Below the pieces are notes generated by a model that was not told where the DNA came from, ran no database searches, and saw only the letters and a list, made by a program, of their open reading frames with translations. 15,122 nucleotides of DNA from Verrucomicrobia bacterium TMED56 (GTDB lineage Bacteria > Verrucomicrobiota > Verrucomicrobiia > Opitutales > Seribacteraceae), in NCBI GenBank assembly GCA_002167265.1, contig NHDJ01000017.1, positions 1 to 15,122 of the forward strand. Reading direction: 5' to 3'. The translations under genes were made by a program, and so were the position numbers. Of the stretch, positions 1 through 7,521 are shown piece by piece. Numbering within the stretch: the stretch's first letter is position 1; each line of letters begins with the position of its first letter.

Positions 1-11
1 AATTGTTTTGA

Positions 12-63
12 TTGATCATTATTGATCGAAAAGGATTTTTTTGATCGCATTTACATATTGTAA
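12..63. promoter_or_regulatory. Repeat-rich leader upstream of the cyclase-like gene
   Basis: Positions 1-134 hold no recognisable gene. Three copies of TTGATC begin at 12, 22 and 41, so their spacings are 10 and 19 bp, near one and two helical turns. They are followed by a short inverted repeat, TTACA-TAT-TGTAA (51-63). Phased repeats like these could be regulator binding sites for the gene starting at 135, but the region is very AT-rich and the motifs are short, so chance is possible. I did not find a convincing -35/-10 pair here. Confidence 0.2.
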
Positions 64-134
64 GAAAAGAATATCATTTTCTCAACTATTAGAGTACTTT
101 TTTATCAATACTTACACAAAACAAAGGATCCATT

Positions 135-575
135 ATGTGCTACAAAGCAATTATTGAACAAGTCAAACGAAGAATTACACCTCGAAATATGTTTAATGTG
201 ACCAACATAGCAGGAGTTTTGTGTACTTCCATTTGCGTCTCAGTGAGTGGATTTGTAGAACAAGCATCGTCTTCCACTGTACCTAGACTTCCCGAATCAG
301 TCTTCTTTTCTCAGGTGGTTGATCTTAGCCACACTTTAAATTCTGAATTTCCCGCATGGTTTGTTGCAGGCAATGAAGTAACAACCAACGGCAATCGTAC
401 TTTTGTGCCCGCTGCTATCGTCAATGTGCACAATGAATGGATGGGAGATAAGAAGTGGGTCGTGGAAAACCTCAATAATTTTGATAATGTTCCATCAGTT
501 GGAGCCACCATATTGCTTGGTCAGCCCAGTATTATGCGTGGGTTAGGAGGACCTAACCGGGTTGCTTTTGTATGA
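135..575 (+). pseudogene. Internally deleted cyclase-family (kynurenine-formamidase-like) protein
   Basis: Intact members of the cyclase family (PF04199, metal-dependent hydrolases) are about 250-300 residues long; this one has 146. The N-terminus (MCYKAIIEQVKRR, then a hydrophobic stretch at 25-40 that may be a signal or anchor) and the DLSHTL...EFPAW segment (63-75) look like the family's start. Residues 99-146 (HNEWMGDKKWVVENL, GATILLG, GGPNRV) look like the family's C-terminus. The middle, including the HxGTHxD metal-binding motif, is absent, and the two ends join in frame near residues 97-100. A good Shine-Dalgarno AAGGA at 124-128, 6 nt before ATG, supports the start, so it may still be translated. 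It is unlikely to be an active hydrolase. Called a pseudogene because the catalytic core is missing; a small repurposed protein is possible. Confidence 0.65.
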
Positions 576-997
576 TAAGAACATCCATTGAACAGATGAA
601 AGTAATTTCTTTGACTTCCTTTGCTTTGTTTTCATTCATCTTGTCATCGTGCAGCGATTCTATTCAACACCAAGGAATCTATGATGGTAATATTGAGATG
701 GAAGATGGTGTAAATCGTATAACTTTAGAACTTAAAAAAAATGGGGATGCCCAGCTCGACGGTCTTTATGAAGAATCTGTGCATGGCGAATGGCTAGTTG
801 AGCGGGTTGGGGGATTTTACGAAGACGATGTCTGGGCAACCTTCAAATTTCCGGAATATCGGGTACGATTGAAACTTAAATCAGAAAAGGAAGGCTTAGT
901 GCTTGCTTCAATGACAGCTCGCCTTGAAGGAAAGACAATATTACGAACACTTCATTTGAAGAAAAAAAACCCTTTCTTAAAAAAGAGAGATATATAA
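572..997 (+). CDS. Small predicted lipoprotein of unknown function
   Basis: The N-terminus carries a lipoprotein signal: a basic start, a hydrophobic segment (SLTSFALFSFIL) and a lipobox-like ILSSC with the cysteine at residue 27. The mature part is about 115 residues, charged, ending in a very basic tail (KKKNPFLKKRD). It has a G-Y-x-G-N opening and alternating polar/hydrophobic stretches that suggest a small beta-rich domain. I do not recognise the family. The first ATG (572) overlaps the previous stop codon by 4 nt (ATGA). The second ATG, at 596, gives a more typical signal peptide beginning MKVISL, and may be the true start. Neither has a clear Shine-Dalgarno. It is convergent with the tRNA-Gly gene, with 5 nt between them. 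Confidence 0.6.
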   Translation: MIRTSIEQMKVISLTSFALFSFILSSCSDSIQHQGIYDGNIEMEDGVNRITLELKKNGDAQLDGLYEESVHGEWLVERVGGFYEDDVWATFKFPEYRVRLKLKSEKEGLVLASMTARLEGKTILRTLHLKKKNPFLKKRDI

Positions 998-1002
998 AAA
1001 AA

Positions 1003-1076
1003 TGGTGCGGGCACTCGGAATCGAACCGAGGACACCAGCTTGGAAGGCTGGGGTTTTACCCCTAAACTATGCCCGC
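1003..1076 (-). tRNA. tRNA-Gly (anticodon UCC), CCA encoded
   Basis: Read on the minus strand, it folds as a complete cloverleaf. The acceptor stem is GCGGGCA paired with TGCCCGC, the D arm is GTTTAGGGGTAAAAC, and the anticodon stem CCAGC/GCTGG encloses loop CTTCCAA with anticodon TCC at 1042-1044. The T arm is CTCGG-TTCGATT-CCGAG. After discriminator A (1006) the 3' CCA is encoded at 1003-1005, followed by a run of T residues. It reads GGA and, by wobble, other glycine codons. It lies on the same strand as the upstream six-gene operon but has its own promoter-like sequence. Confidence 0.97.
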
Positions 1077-1086
1077 ATCAGAAACT

Positions 1087-1116
1087 TTTATAAGCTGAGA
1101 TCAGTTCAGCCGTCAA
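1087..1116 (-). promoter_or_regulatory. Sigma70-type promoter for tRNA-Gly, with an inverted repeat in the spacer
   Basis: On the minus strand, TTGACG (1111-1116) and TATAAA (1087-1092) are separated by 18 bp. The -10 ends 10 bp before the mature tRNA 5' end, leaving room for a leader of a few nucleotides. This is the best -35/-10 pair I found in the window. The spacer contains an inverted repeat, GCTGA (1094-1098) with TCAGC (1106-1110), which could be a binding site or chance. Confidence 0.6.
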
Positions 1117-1128
1117 GGTGATTTCAAG

Positions 1129-1974
1129 TCAGCTTTGGTTGATTCCTAATGCTTTGCACACTTCATGGTGAAAGAGTGCAGATCCAACCCGGAATGGGCA
1201 GGCTCCCATGGAAGGGCTGAATTGCTTTAATGGGAAGACTGGCTCTTGGAGAAATTCAAAAGTGGCCCCAGCTCCCTCGCAAATTGGATAACCTGCCGCA
1301 CAATCCCAGGGTTTAGAACGGAATTCAAGGCAACCATCCAGTCTCCCTGTTGCGACATTCGATAGACCGATGGCAGCAGATCCAGGGCATCTTATCCGCC
1401 AGACTTGCAAGGCTTCGCGAAGAGCATCCAGTTTAGCTGTTGGGATAGGAAAGTGCATGCAGAAGGTGAGCTTTTCGTTGACTAGATCTGTGGTTGCCCG
1501 AACAGGAATCGTTCCCTCTATGGATCCGAATTCCTTGCCTCCCTGAAGCAAATTATCCCGACCATAATCGTAAATAAATCCGTACACGGGCATCCCGTGA
1601 TGTAAGAGACCCAAAGAGATGCCGCACTCAGGTACACCAACTGCGTAATTGTTAGTTCCGTCTACTGGGTCAAGTACCCAAGCGAATTCGCTATTGAGCA
1701 AAAGAGGTTCAGGAGTTTCTAAAGATTCTTCTGAACAAAAGTCATCGGAGGGAAACAGTTGGGCTAATTCGGTAAATAATTCCTTTGAAATAGTTTCATC
1801 CACTACAGTGACTCTTGTACCATCACCTTTCCATCGGCTTGGTGCAGTTCCGAAGTTTTCGCGGAAATAGTTGATTTGTCCAAGCACTGCAGTATGGCCA
1901 GCCAGAATTCGTTCTTGCAGTTCAAAGTCAGCACTGGAGATATCGGGAATTTTATTATTTACGGATCGATCCAT
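1129..1974 (-). CDS. Inositol-monophosphatase-family sugar/nucleotide phosphatase
   Basis: A 281-residue member of the Mg2+-dependent, Li+-sensitive phosphatase superfamily (inositol monophosphatase, histidinol phosphatase, CysQ and relatives). The metal-site motifs are all present: the acidic SEES segment (81-84), DPVDGT (102-107) and KPWDCAAG (221-228), plus the earlier WKGDGT...DE segment (48-60). These residues coordinate the metals and the attacking water in the family. The substrate cannot be told from sequence; inositol phosphate, histidinol phosphate, pAp and sugar phosphates are all candidates. Its ATG overlaps the end of ispG by 16 nt, so it is translated as the last gene of the isoprenoid/envelope operon. 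No function linking it to that pathway is evident, and the link may only be co-expression. Confidence 0.88.
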   Translation of the reverse strand: MDRSVNNKIPDISSADFELQERILAGHTAVLGQINYFRENFGTAPSRWKGDGTRVTVVDETISKELFTELAQLFPSDDFCSEESLETPEPLLLNSEFAWVLDPVDGTNNYAVGVPECGISLGLLHHGMPVYGFIYDYGRDNLLQGGKEFGSIEGTIPVRATTDLVNEKLTFCMHFPIPTAKLDALREALQVWRIRCPGSAAIGLSNVATGRLDGCLEFRSKPWDCAAGYPICEGAGATFEFLQEPVFPLKQFSPSMGACPFRVGSALFHHEVCKALGINQS

Positions 1975-3980
1975 TTACCTTCTTCTTGTATGAGATCGAT
2001 CAATCGGTCAACCGCATCATTTTCAGGAATGGAAGATTTAACACGATTTTTCCCGACATAGAGATCGATTTTCCCGGGCCCCGATCCGACATAGCCAAAG
2101 TCCGCATCAGCCATTTCGCCGGGTCCATTGACTATGCAACCCATAACGGCAATGGTTGAGCCTTTAAGATGTCCGGTCGCTTCTTTGACTTTTTGAGTGG
2201 TACTTTGGAGGTCAAAGAGTGTACGACCGCAACTTGGGCAAGCCACAAACTCAGTTTTTGATATTCGGGCCCGTGCACCTTGCAATAAGTTGTAGGCGAA
2301 GCCACGGTTACGGTCGAGAGAACCTAAGTTTTCGACTGAAATAAGATCACCTAGACCATCGCAAAGAAGTGTACCCGATAGAACGGAGCTATCGAGTAGT
2401 CTGGCCGAGAATATATCAGATTTTGGAAAGAGACGGTCTTTTTCACGGTTACGAATCCAAATGGGTAATGAAAGTTCATTCCTGGCAAGAGAAGCGGCAA
2501 GGAGACGGTATCCTGCAACTGCATGGTACTTTTTACAAGGGGACAGGGTGATAATCGGAGGCTTTGGAGAGTATGAAAGCAGGGAGACGGTAGCATCACT
2601 GATCATTTCTCCCGTGAGCGAAACGACTGGATAGTGCCCCGCCTGATCGCAGAGAGCAAGGAAGCGGGCAAGGGAGGCTTCATCCTCAAACGAGGATGAA
2701 GGATGCCAGGCAATGGGGACGCCTTCAGATTGAAATCGAGGTAGTTCGTCATCTGTTTTTCTTTGATCTTCAACGATGATCAGAGGGATCGCACCAATCA
2801 GAGAATTAGCGAGGGTCTGAAGAGCGGGGAATTCGCATGAATTTCGGATATGGAGAATCAGTCCTTCGATGGGAGCATCCCTGGACCGGGTTTGGACTTG
2901 GGCAATTTCCTTGATGATTTCCGCTGTATCTTGGGGAGAGAAATGCGTTGAAACAAAAACAGAAGGGGGATGTTTGTCACCAATTTGAAGATGGGGATGG
3001 CCAAGTTTAAGATTCGAGCATAAACGGCGTGTGAAGCTGAAAGGATCTACGGATTCCTTAAGATGTATATGCTTGGTGGGTAAAGAATTTGACCACCAAT
3101 GCTTTGCCCTGAGTGCGAGGTCCTTAGCAACAGGAATTTCCGCCAGAGGGTCCTCTGTAAGGGAAACGCGGATGGTATCACCCAATCCGTCGAGCAGCAG
3201 AGAGCCAATTCCGATGGCACTCTTTATGCGGGCATCTTCCCCATCTCCAGCTTCAGTGACTCCAAGGTGTAGAGGGTAGTTCATTTTTTCCTCATTCATG
3301 AGGGAAACAACTAACCGGTAAGCTTCGATCATAATCTTTGGGTTACTCGACTTCATGGAGAGAATGATATCCTGATAACTGAGCGACTCAGCGATTCGAA
3401 TAAATTCAAGGGCAGATTCAGCCATGCCACGCGGAGTATCACCAAAGCGGTTAAGGATTCTGTCAGAGAGAGAGCCATGATTAGTTCCTATTCGCATGGA
3501 ACGACCGAGTTGTTTGCATCGAAGCACGAGAGGAGAAAATTCTTTATGCAAGCGGTCTAATTCTTCCTCATACTGGATATCAGTGTATTCCCTAACTTGA
3601 AATTTCTTCCTGTCAGCGTAGTTACCAGGGTTGATTCTGACTTTTTCCACATGTTTGGCAGCTTCCATGGCAGCATTGGGCATGAAATGAATATCGGCAA
3701 CCAAGGGGACATCTATCTTTGCTTTTCTAATCTCAGAAGCGATATGACCAAGTGCTTGAGCGGCTCGCACATTAGGAGCGGTAATCCGGACGATTTCACA
3801 ACCTGCTTCGGCCAACTCAATAGTCTGGCGGGCAGTAGCCTCTACATCGAGTGTATCGGTAGTAGTCATAGACTGGATCCTGACTGGATGATTTCCACCT
3901 ACGACAACAGAACCTACCCCGACCATTCGGGATTCCCTGCGAATTGATTGAAAGCGCGAGGGGCAGTAGGGAGTCGCCAT
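1959..3980 (-). CDS. ispG: 4-hydroxy-3-methylbut-2-enyl diphosphate synthase, large (three-domain) form
   Basis: IspG converts MEcPP to HMBPP, the penultimate step of the MEP isoprenoid pathway, using a [4Fe-4S] cluster. The protein has 673 residues from the chosen start; most bacterial IspG proteins have about 360-420. The N-terminal TIM-barrel part is clear (RIQSMTTTDT, VPLVADIHFMP, KVRINPGNY). The cluster ligands sit at the C-terminus as CPSCGR (cysteines about 581 and 584) and MGCIVNGPGE (cysteine about 615). A long insert of about 200-250 residues separates them, as in Chlamydia, Bacteroidetes and plants. I chose ATG 3980 (MATPYCPSRF) over an in-frame ATG 96 nt upstream because the longer version would run into rseP and adds a sequence unlike the family. 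The start lies 13 nt after the rseP stop and lacks a strong Shine-Dalgarno. Confidence 0.95.
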   Translation of the reverse strand: MATPYCPSRFQSIRRESRMVGVGSVVVGGNHPVRIQSMTTTDTLDVEATARQTIELAEAGCEIVRITAPNVRAAQALGHIASEIRKAKIDVPLVADIHFMPNAAMEAAKHVEKVRINPGNYADRKKFQVREYTDIQYEEELDRLHKEFSPLVLRCKQLGRSMRIGTNHGSLSDRILNRFGDTPRGMAESALEFIRIAESLSYQDIILSMKSSNPKIMIEAYRLVVSLMNEEKMNYPLHLGVTEAGDGEDARIKSAIGIGSLLLDGLGDTIRVSLTEDPLAEIPVAKDLALRAKHWWSNSLPTKHIHLKESVDPFSFTRRLCSNLKLGHPHLQIGDKHPPSVFVSTHFSPQDTAEIIKEIAQVQTRSRDAPIEGLILHIRNSCEFPALQTLANSLIGAIPLIIVEDQRKTDDELPRFQSEGVPIAWHPSSSFEDEASLARFLALCDQAGHYPVVSLTGEMISDATVSLLSYSPKPPIITLSPCKKYHAVAGYRLLAASLARNELSLPIWIRNREKDRLFPKSDIFSARLLDSSVLSGTLLCDGLGDLISVENLGSLDRNRGFAYNLLQGARARISKTEFVACPSCGRTLFDLQSTTQKVKEATGHLKGSTIAVMGCIVNGPGEMADADFGYVGSGPGKIDLYVGKNRVKSSIPENDAVDRLIDLIQEEGKWIDP

Positions 3981-3993
3981 ACCCGAAATACGA

Positions 3994-5496
3994 TTAAGGA
4001 AAGATTCGCTGCACGTCAAAGAAGGTAACGTATAGCATGAAGGAGAAGAGAAGAACGACAAAGAGCATTTGAGCACGCTCCAAAAATGCTATGGGAAGTG
4101 GCTTACCCCTAACTTTTTCAATGGTGGCAAACATCATGTGACCTCCGTCCAACACAGGAATAGGAAGAAGATTAAGAATTGCAAGGTTTACATTGATGAA
4201 GACGACAAACCACAAAAGTTTCTTGAATCCAATTTTGGCAAACAAACTGAGATGATTAACGATACCGACCGGACCACTCATATTCCGTAACTTTACATCT
4301 GATTGCGGACTGACCAACCCGCTTAGAGTTAGATACATATCCTTAACCCGACGGATAATAAGAGTGAGAGGATTGGGATAAGTTGTAACAGTCTTGAATT
4401 TTGGGGTAAAACCAATCAATTTCCTTGAAGTAAAACTTTTGCCATCTGCATTTTCTTTTTCTACCGGGATAATATTATAGGTTTTTTCAGGGCCCTTTTC
4501 CCCGCCTTTGCGGACGGTGAAGGCAATCGACTGATTGTTATCGGTTTGGCTGAGATAATCGACTACTTGGTAAAAAGAATGAATGGTCTGACCGTCAATT
4601 GCGATAGGCTGGTCCCCGACTTCTAGCCCGATTTTTTGTCCGGGCATGGACGAGTTCAATTCGCCAATGAAAAAGGTTTGTTTGGGTCCAATACCTATAA
4701 TTCTCATTTCTTCAGGACCGAATAAAACAGGATGAACCTCGATTTCACGCTCCAGTCCATCTCGCAGAATCTTTAGGAACACAAGTGGTGTTTCTTGTTC
4801 GGTTTGTTTTTTCCCAGTAACAATTCTGTTCTGAATATCCATGAAGTTTTCGATAGAGGCACCATCAACCAGCAAAATTTCATCTCCCGGCAACAAACCC
4901 GCCTTTTTGGCTGGGCCGCTAACCGTTTCAGCTTTAGGAGGTTTTATTTCTGGATTCCAGCGTTCAACAGTGTCCGCAACATAACCGACCTTGGTGGTCA
5001 GTTGACCATCTGAAACATCGTAGCCAAAGAAGTAAAGGACTGAGGACAGGGCAAATGCCAAAATCATGTTGAAAACAGCACCCATTACGGATACGAGCAT
5101 TTTGTCAGTGTAAGAAATTTTGGGCAGAGACTTGGGATTAGACTGTTCGTCGCCGTCTGTGTCTTGATCTTCATCGTCAAAATCATCCCACTTGAAGTTT
5201 TTCCCCTGATCCCTCTGGATGGAGCCTGGATCGACTTCCTTCTGTCCTTCGAGTCTTCCCGTATCAGCCAATTGGGGAAGGGCAACATACCCACCGAAAG
5301 GGATCGCGGACAATCTGTACTCCACTCCATTCCGGGTCCAACCAAAAAGTTTGGGTCCAAACCCGATTGAGAAGCGAAGAATAATTAAACCCCGCTGACG
5401 GGCAGCAAGAAAGTGTCCAAGTTCGTGTATAAAAATAGTAAACCCTAAGGCAAATAGGGCTACAAAAATGAAGGCAAAATCGTAAAGAATGCTCAT
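3994..5496 (-). CDS. rseP: RseP-type intramembrane site-2 zinc metalloprotease
   Basis: A membrane protease of the M50 family, which cuts transmembrane segments such as anti-sigma factors or leftover signal peptides within the bilayer. The zinc motif HELGH is at residues 24-28 inside the first membrane segment. The matching LDGG motif is at 449-452 in NLLPIPVLDGG. Two PDZ-like domains span roughly 170-258 and 263-345; the first has the GPAKKAGLLPGDEI pattern. Further membrane segments lie near 133-157, 425-447 and 473-492. At 500 residues it is longer than E. coli RseP (about 450), partly because of an acidic low-complexity stretch (about 104-117) in the loop before the second membrane segment. 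The start codon overlaps the dxr stop (ATGA), implying translational coupling. Its substrate here is unknown. Confidence 0.94.
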   Translation of the reverse strand: MSILYDFAFIFVALFALGFTIFIHELGHFLAARQRGLIILRFSIGFGPKLFGWTRNGVEYRLSAIPFGGYVALPQLADTGRLEGQKEVDPGSIQRDQGKNFKWDDFDDEDQDTDGDEQSNPKSLPKISYTDKMLVSVMGAVFNMILAFALSSVLYFFGYDVSDGQLTTKVGYVADTVERWNPEIKPPKAETVSGPAKKAGLLPGDEILLVDGASIENFMDIQNRIVTGKKQTEQETPLVFLKILRDGLEREIEVHPVLFGPEEMRIIGIGPKQTFFIGELNSSMPGQKIGLEVGDQPIAIDGQTIHSFYQVVDYLSQTDNNQSIAFTVRKGGEKGPEKTYNIIPVEKENADGKSFTSRKLIGFTPKFKTVTTYPNPLTLIIRRVKDMYLTLSGLVSPQSDVKLRNMSGPVGIVNHLSLFAKIGFKKLLWFVVFINVNLAILNLLPIPVLDGGHMMFATIEKVRGKPLPIAFLERAQMLFVVLLFSFMLYVTFFDVQRIFP

Positions 5497-6647
5497 GAGT
5501 TTGGTCCGATTAATTGCGACGCGATGCGACGGGCTTCGGAGTCAAGATAAAGTAAGGTTTGTAGATCATTCTTGGTTTGATGGTCAAATTTCGACAAAGT
5601 TTGTTCAATAATGCCAGAGATTTGCAGAAAGCCAATACGATTCAAGAGAAAGGATTCAACTGCAACCTCATTGGCTGCATTAAAAACCAGGGGGGCTGAT
5701 CCGCCATGAATAAGAGAATCTTTGGCCAACCTTAGGCAAGGAAAACGTTCCATCGATGGAGGTTTGAATTGTAAATCAAGAGGGTTGGAGAAATCAAGAG
5801 ATGTATTTACGCCCTCCGCTCGGTCAGGGAAAAGAAGGGCGTGCTGAAGTGCAAAGGTCATAGACGGGGGGCTGAGTTGTGCAAGGCAGCAACCATCGAC
5901 AAAGCGAACGATAGCATGAACGATACTCGATGGATGGATAACGACTTCCAGTTTTTTCGGATTTAAACCGAACAGCCAATGAGCCTCGATTAGTTCCAAA
6001 CCTTTGTTGGCCATAGTTGCAGAATCAATGGTCACCTTGTTACCCATGGACCAGTTTGGATGATTAAGTGCCTGCTGAACTGTGACATTTCTTAGCTCAT
6101 CCAAGGGAAATTCCCTAAATGGACCACCTGAAGCAGTAAGAATAATCGAATCGAGATCACGATGATTTTCTCCCTGAAGGCATTGGAACACCGCATTATG
6201 TTCACTGTCAGCAGGTATTACGCGAACCTTATTTTGCGTTGCGGTTTGCATAACGAGGTGTCCCCCAAGGACTAGAGACTCCTTGTTGGCTAAAACGATG
6301 TCTTTACCAGCTTCAAGAGAAGCTAGGGTGGGACTGAGTCCACTGGACCCGACTACAGCGATTACAACTAAGTCGGCTTCCGGTAAAGAAGCCATTGACA
6401 CAAGACCATCAGTAGAGCGATCCAGATTTGTTGAAGATGGAAAACCTTCCGCACGGCCAGCAGATGGAGCTAAATAAGCATAGGGTACCTTAAATTCGCG
6501 AGCGATATTTGCGAGTTTCTGACCATTGGTATGGGCAGAAATTCCTACTAGTTGCAAACGATCGGAATGCTTACGGAGAACTTTGAGTGTACTCTCACCG
6601 ATAGAACCGGTCGCCCCCAAAAGAACGATCTTTTTCGGTTCGGTCAC
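5493..6647 (-). CDS. dxr: 1-deoxy-D-xylulose 5-phosphate reductoisomerase
   Basis: Dxr turns DXP into MEP with NADPH and a divalent metal, the first committed step of the MEP pathway and the target of fosmidomycin. Its 384 residues match the usual length. Visible motifs are the NADPH-binding GATGSIG (11-17), the LANKESLV segment (119-126), the metal-binding IPADSEHNA (D147, E149), the SGGPFR segment (173-178), the flexible-loop HPNWSMG (196-202) and NKGLELIEA (214-222) with the third metal ligand. The start is GTG at 6647, overlapping the cdsA stop by 4 nt (GTGA); no ATG is placed better. With ispG in the same operon, two non-adjacent steps of the pathway are co-expressed; the intermediate genes ispD, ispE and ispF are not here. 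Confidence 0.97.
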   Translation of the reverse strand: MTEPKKIVLLGATGSIGESTLKVLRKHSDRLQLVGISAHTNGQKLANIAREFKVPYAYLAPSAGRAEGFPSSTNLDRSTDGLVSMASLPEADLVVIAVVGSSGLSPTLASLEAGKDIVLANKESLVLGGHLVMQTATQNKVRVIPADSEHNAVFQCLQGENHRDLDSIILTASGGPFREFPLDELRNVTVQQALNHPNWSMGNKVTIDSATMANKGLELIEAHWLFGLNPKKLEVVIHPSSIVHAIVRFVDGCCLAQLSPPSMTFALQHALLFPDRAEGVNTSLDFSNPLDLQFKPPSMERFPCLRLAKDSLIHGGSAPLVFNAANEVAVESFLLNRIGFLQISGIIEQTLSKFDHQTKNDLQTLLYLDSEARRIASQLIGPNS

Positions 6648-7504
6648 GGTTTAATAATCTGCAAAATAAAATAGCCAGTGGGTGCGGCTAGGATAAGACT
6701 GTCCGTGAGATCAAGTAAACCTCCGATTCCGGGAATTGCACCGCCAGAATCCTTGACCCCAGCGAGCCTCTTTAGGACAGAAGCAATTAAATCACCAATT
6801 ACTGCGGCCAAAGCAATCAGCAACCCCCAAAGACCTCCTTCAAGTGCGTTAAAAGAACAGACAGAAAGGTCACTAAAGGAGGGCGAGTACTCTTGGATCA
6901 ACCAGGGAATTAAAGCACCCACTCCAGCAGAGGCAAGGAAACCACCCAGCAGACCTTCAATTGTCTTTCCTGGGCTAATAGATGGTGCCATTTTAGTGCG
7001 TCCAATCGCTTTTCCAACGAGAAGAGCTCCCATGTCGCTGAATTTTGCTACGATTACGATCCAGAGGCAAAAGAACAGTCCAAAGCTGATGCTCACTTCC
7101 TTGGTGCTGACCGGATCAGTTTCCAAAATTCGTACAAAATAGTGCAGCAGGAAAGGAACAAATAGTAGACCAAAGAAAGTAGGCATTAGTCTTTTAATGT
7201 ACATGCCTCTTTGATCCTGAGGAAATAAAACACAGGCGGAACAGGTGAAAAGTGCACCAACAGCTAAAACATCGATTCCGTATTCAGGGAAATAGTAGGA
7301 AATTGGAATCATGCAACCGCCTGTGAGCAAACCGGATAGTCGATTAGCAGCGAATCCCAAACGTCCCAAAATAGTATAAATTTCAAAAAGCGTAAGCGTT
7401 GCACATAAGTTGAGTACCCACATGGCACCAATTTCATCCATTGTGTAAACAATTCCAGCAATTGAACTCCATAGGAAAAGGGAAGAAAATGTGCGTAAAA
7501 TCAT
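6644..7504 (-). CDS. cdsA: Phosphatidate cytidylyltransferase (CDP-diglyceride synthase)
   Basis: CdsA makes CDP-diacylglycerol from phosphatidic acid and CTP in the inner membrane, feeding all phospholipid synthesis. The 286-residue protein is strongly hydrophobic with about seven or eight membrane segments. The family's conserved C-terminal part is present: FSDMGALLVGKAIGR (155-169), SPGKTIEG (177-184), and the signature beginning SVLKRLAGVKDSG (242-254) and ending PGIGGLLDLTDS (258-269). In the textbook signature the last part reads GHGG.LDR.DS; here H is replaced by I and R by L, while both metal-binding aspartates remain. It sits 17 nt after uppS and overlaps dxr by 4 nt. Confidence 0.93.
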   Translation of the reverse strand: MILRTFSSLFLWSSIAGIVYTMDEIGAMWVLNLCATLTLFEIYTILGRLGFAANRLSGLLTGGCMIPISYYFPEYGIDVLAVGALFTCSACVLFPQDQRGMYIKRLMPTFFGLLFVPFLLHYFVRILETDPVSTKEVSISFGLFFCLWIVIVAKFSDMGALLVGKAIGRTKMAPSISPGKTIEGLLGGFLASAGVGALIPWLIQEYSPSFSDLSVCSFNALEGGLWGLLIALAAVIGDLIASVLKRLAGVKDSGGAIPGIGGLLDLTDSLILAAPTGYFILQIIKP

Positions 7505-7521
7505 AGGGTTTTTTGAGGAAA

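Noticed and set aside
3981..4076. Longer ispG start at 4076
   Set aside because: It would overlap 83 nt of rseP and add 32 residues unlike the family; ATG 3980 gives the expected N-terminus.
6678..7142. A 154-codon plus-strand frame opposite cdsA
   Set aside because: It is fully antisense to a clear cdsA, is rich in Pro/Arg/Ser as antisense frames often are, and has no family features.
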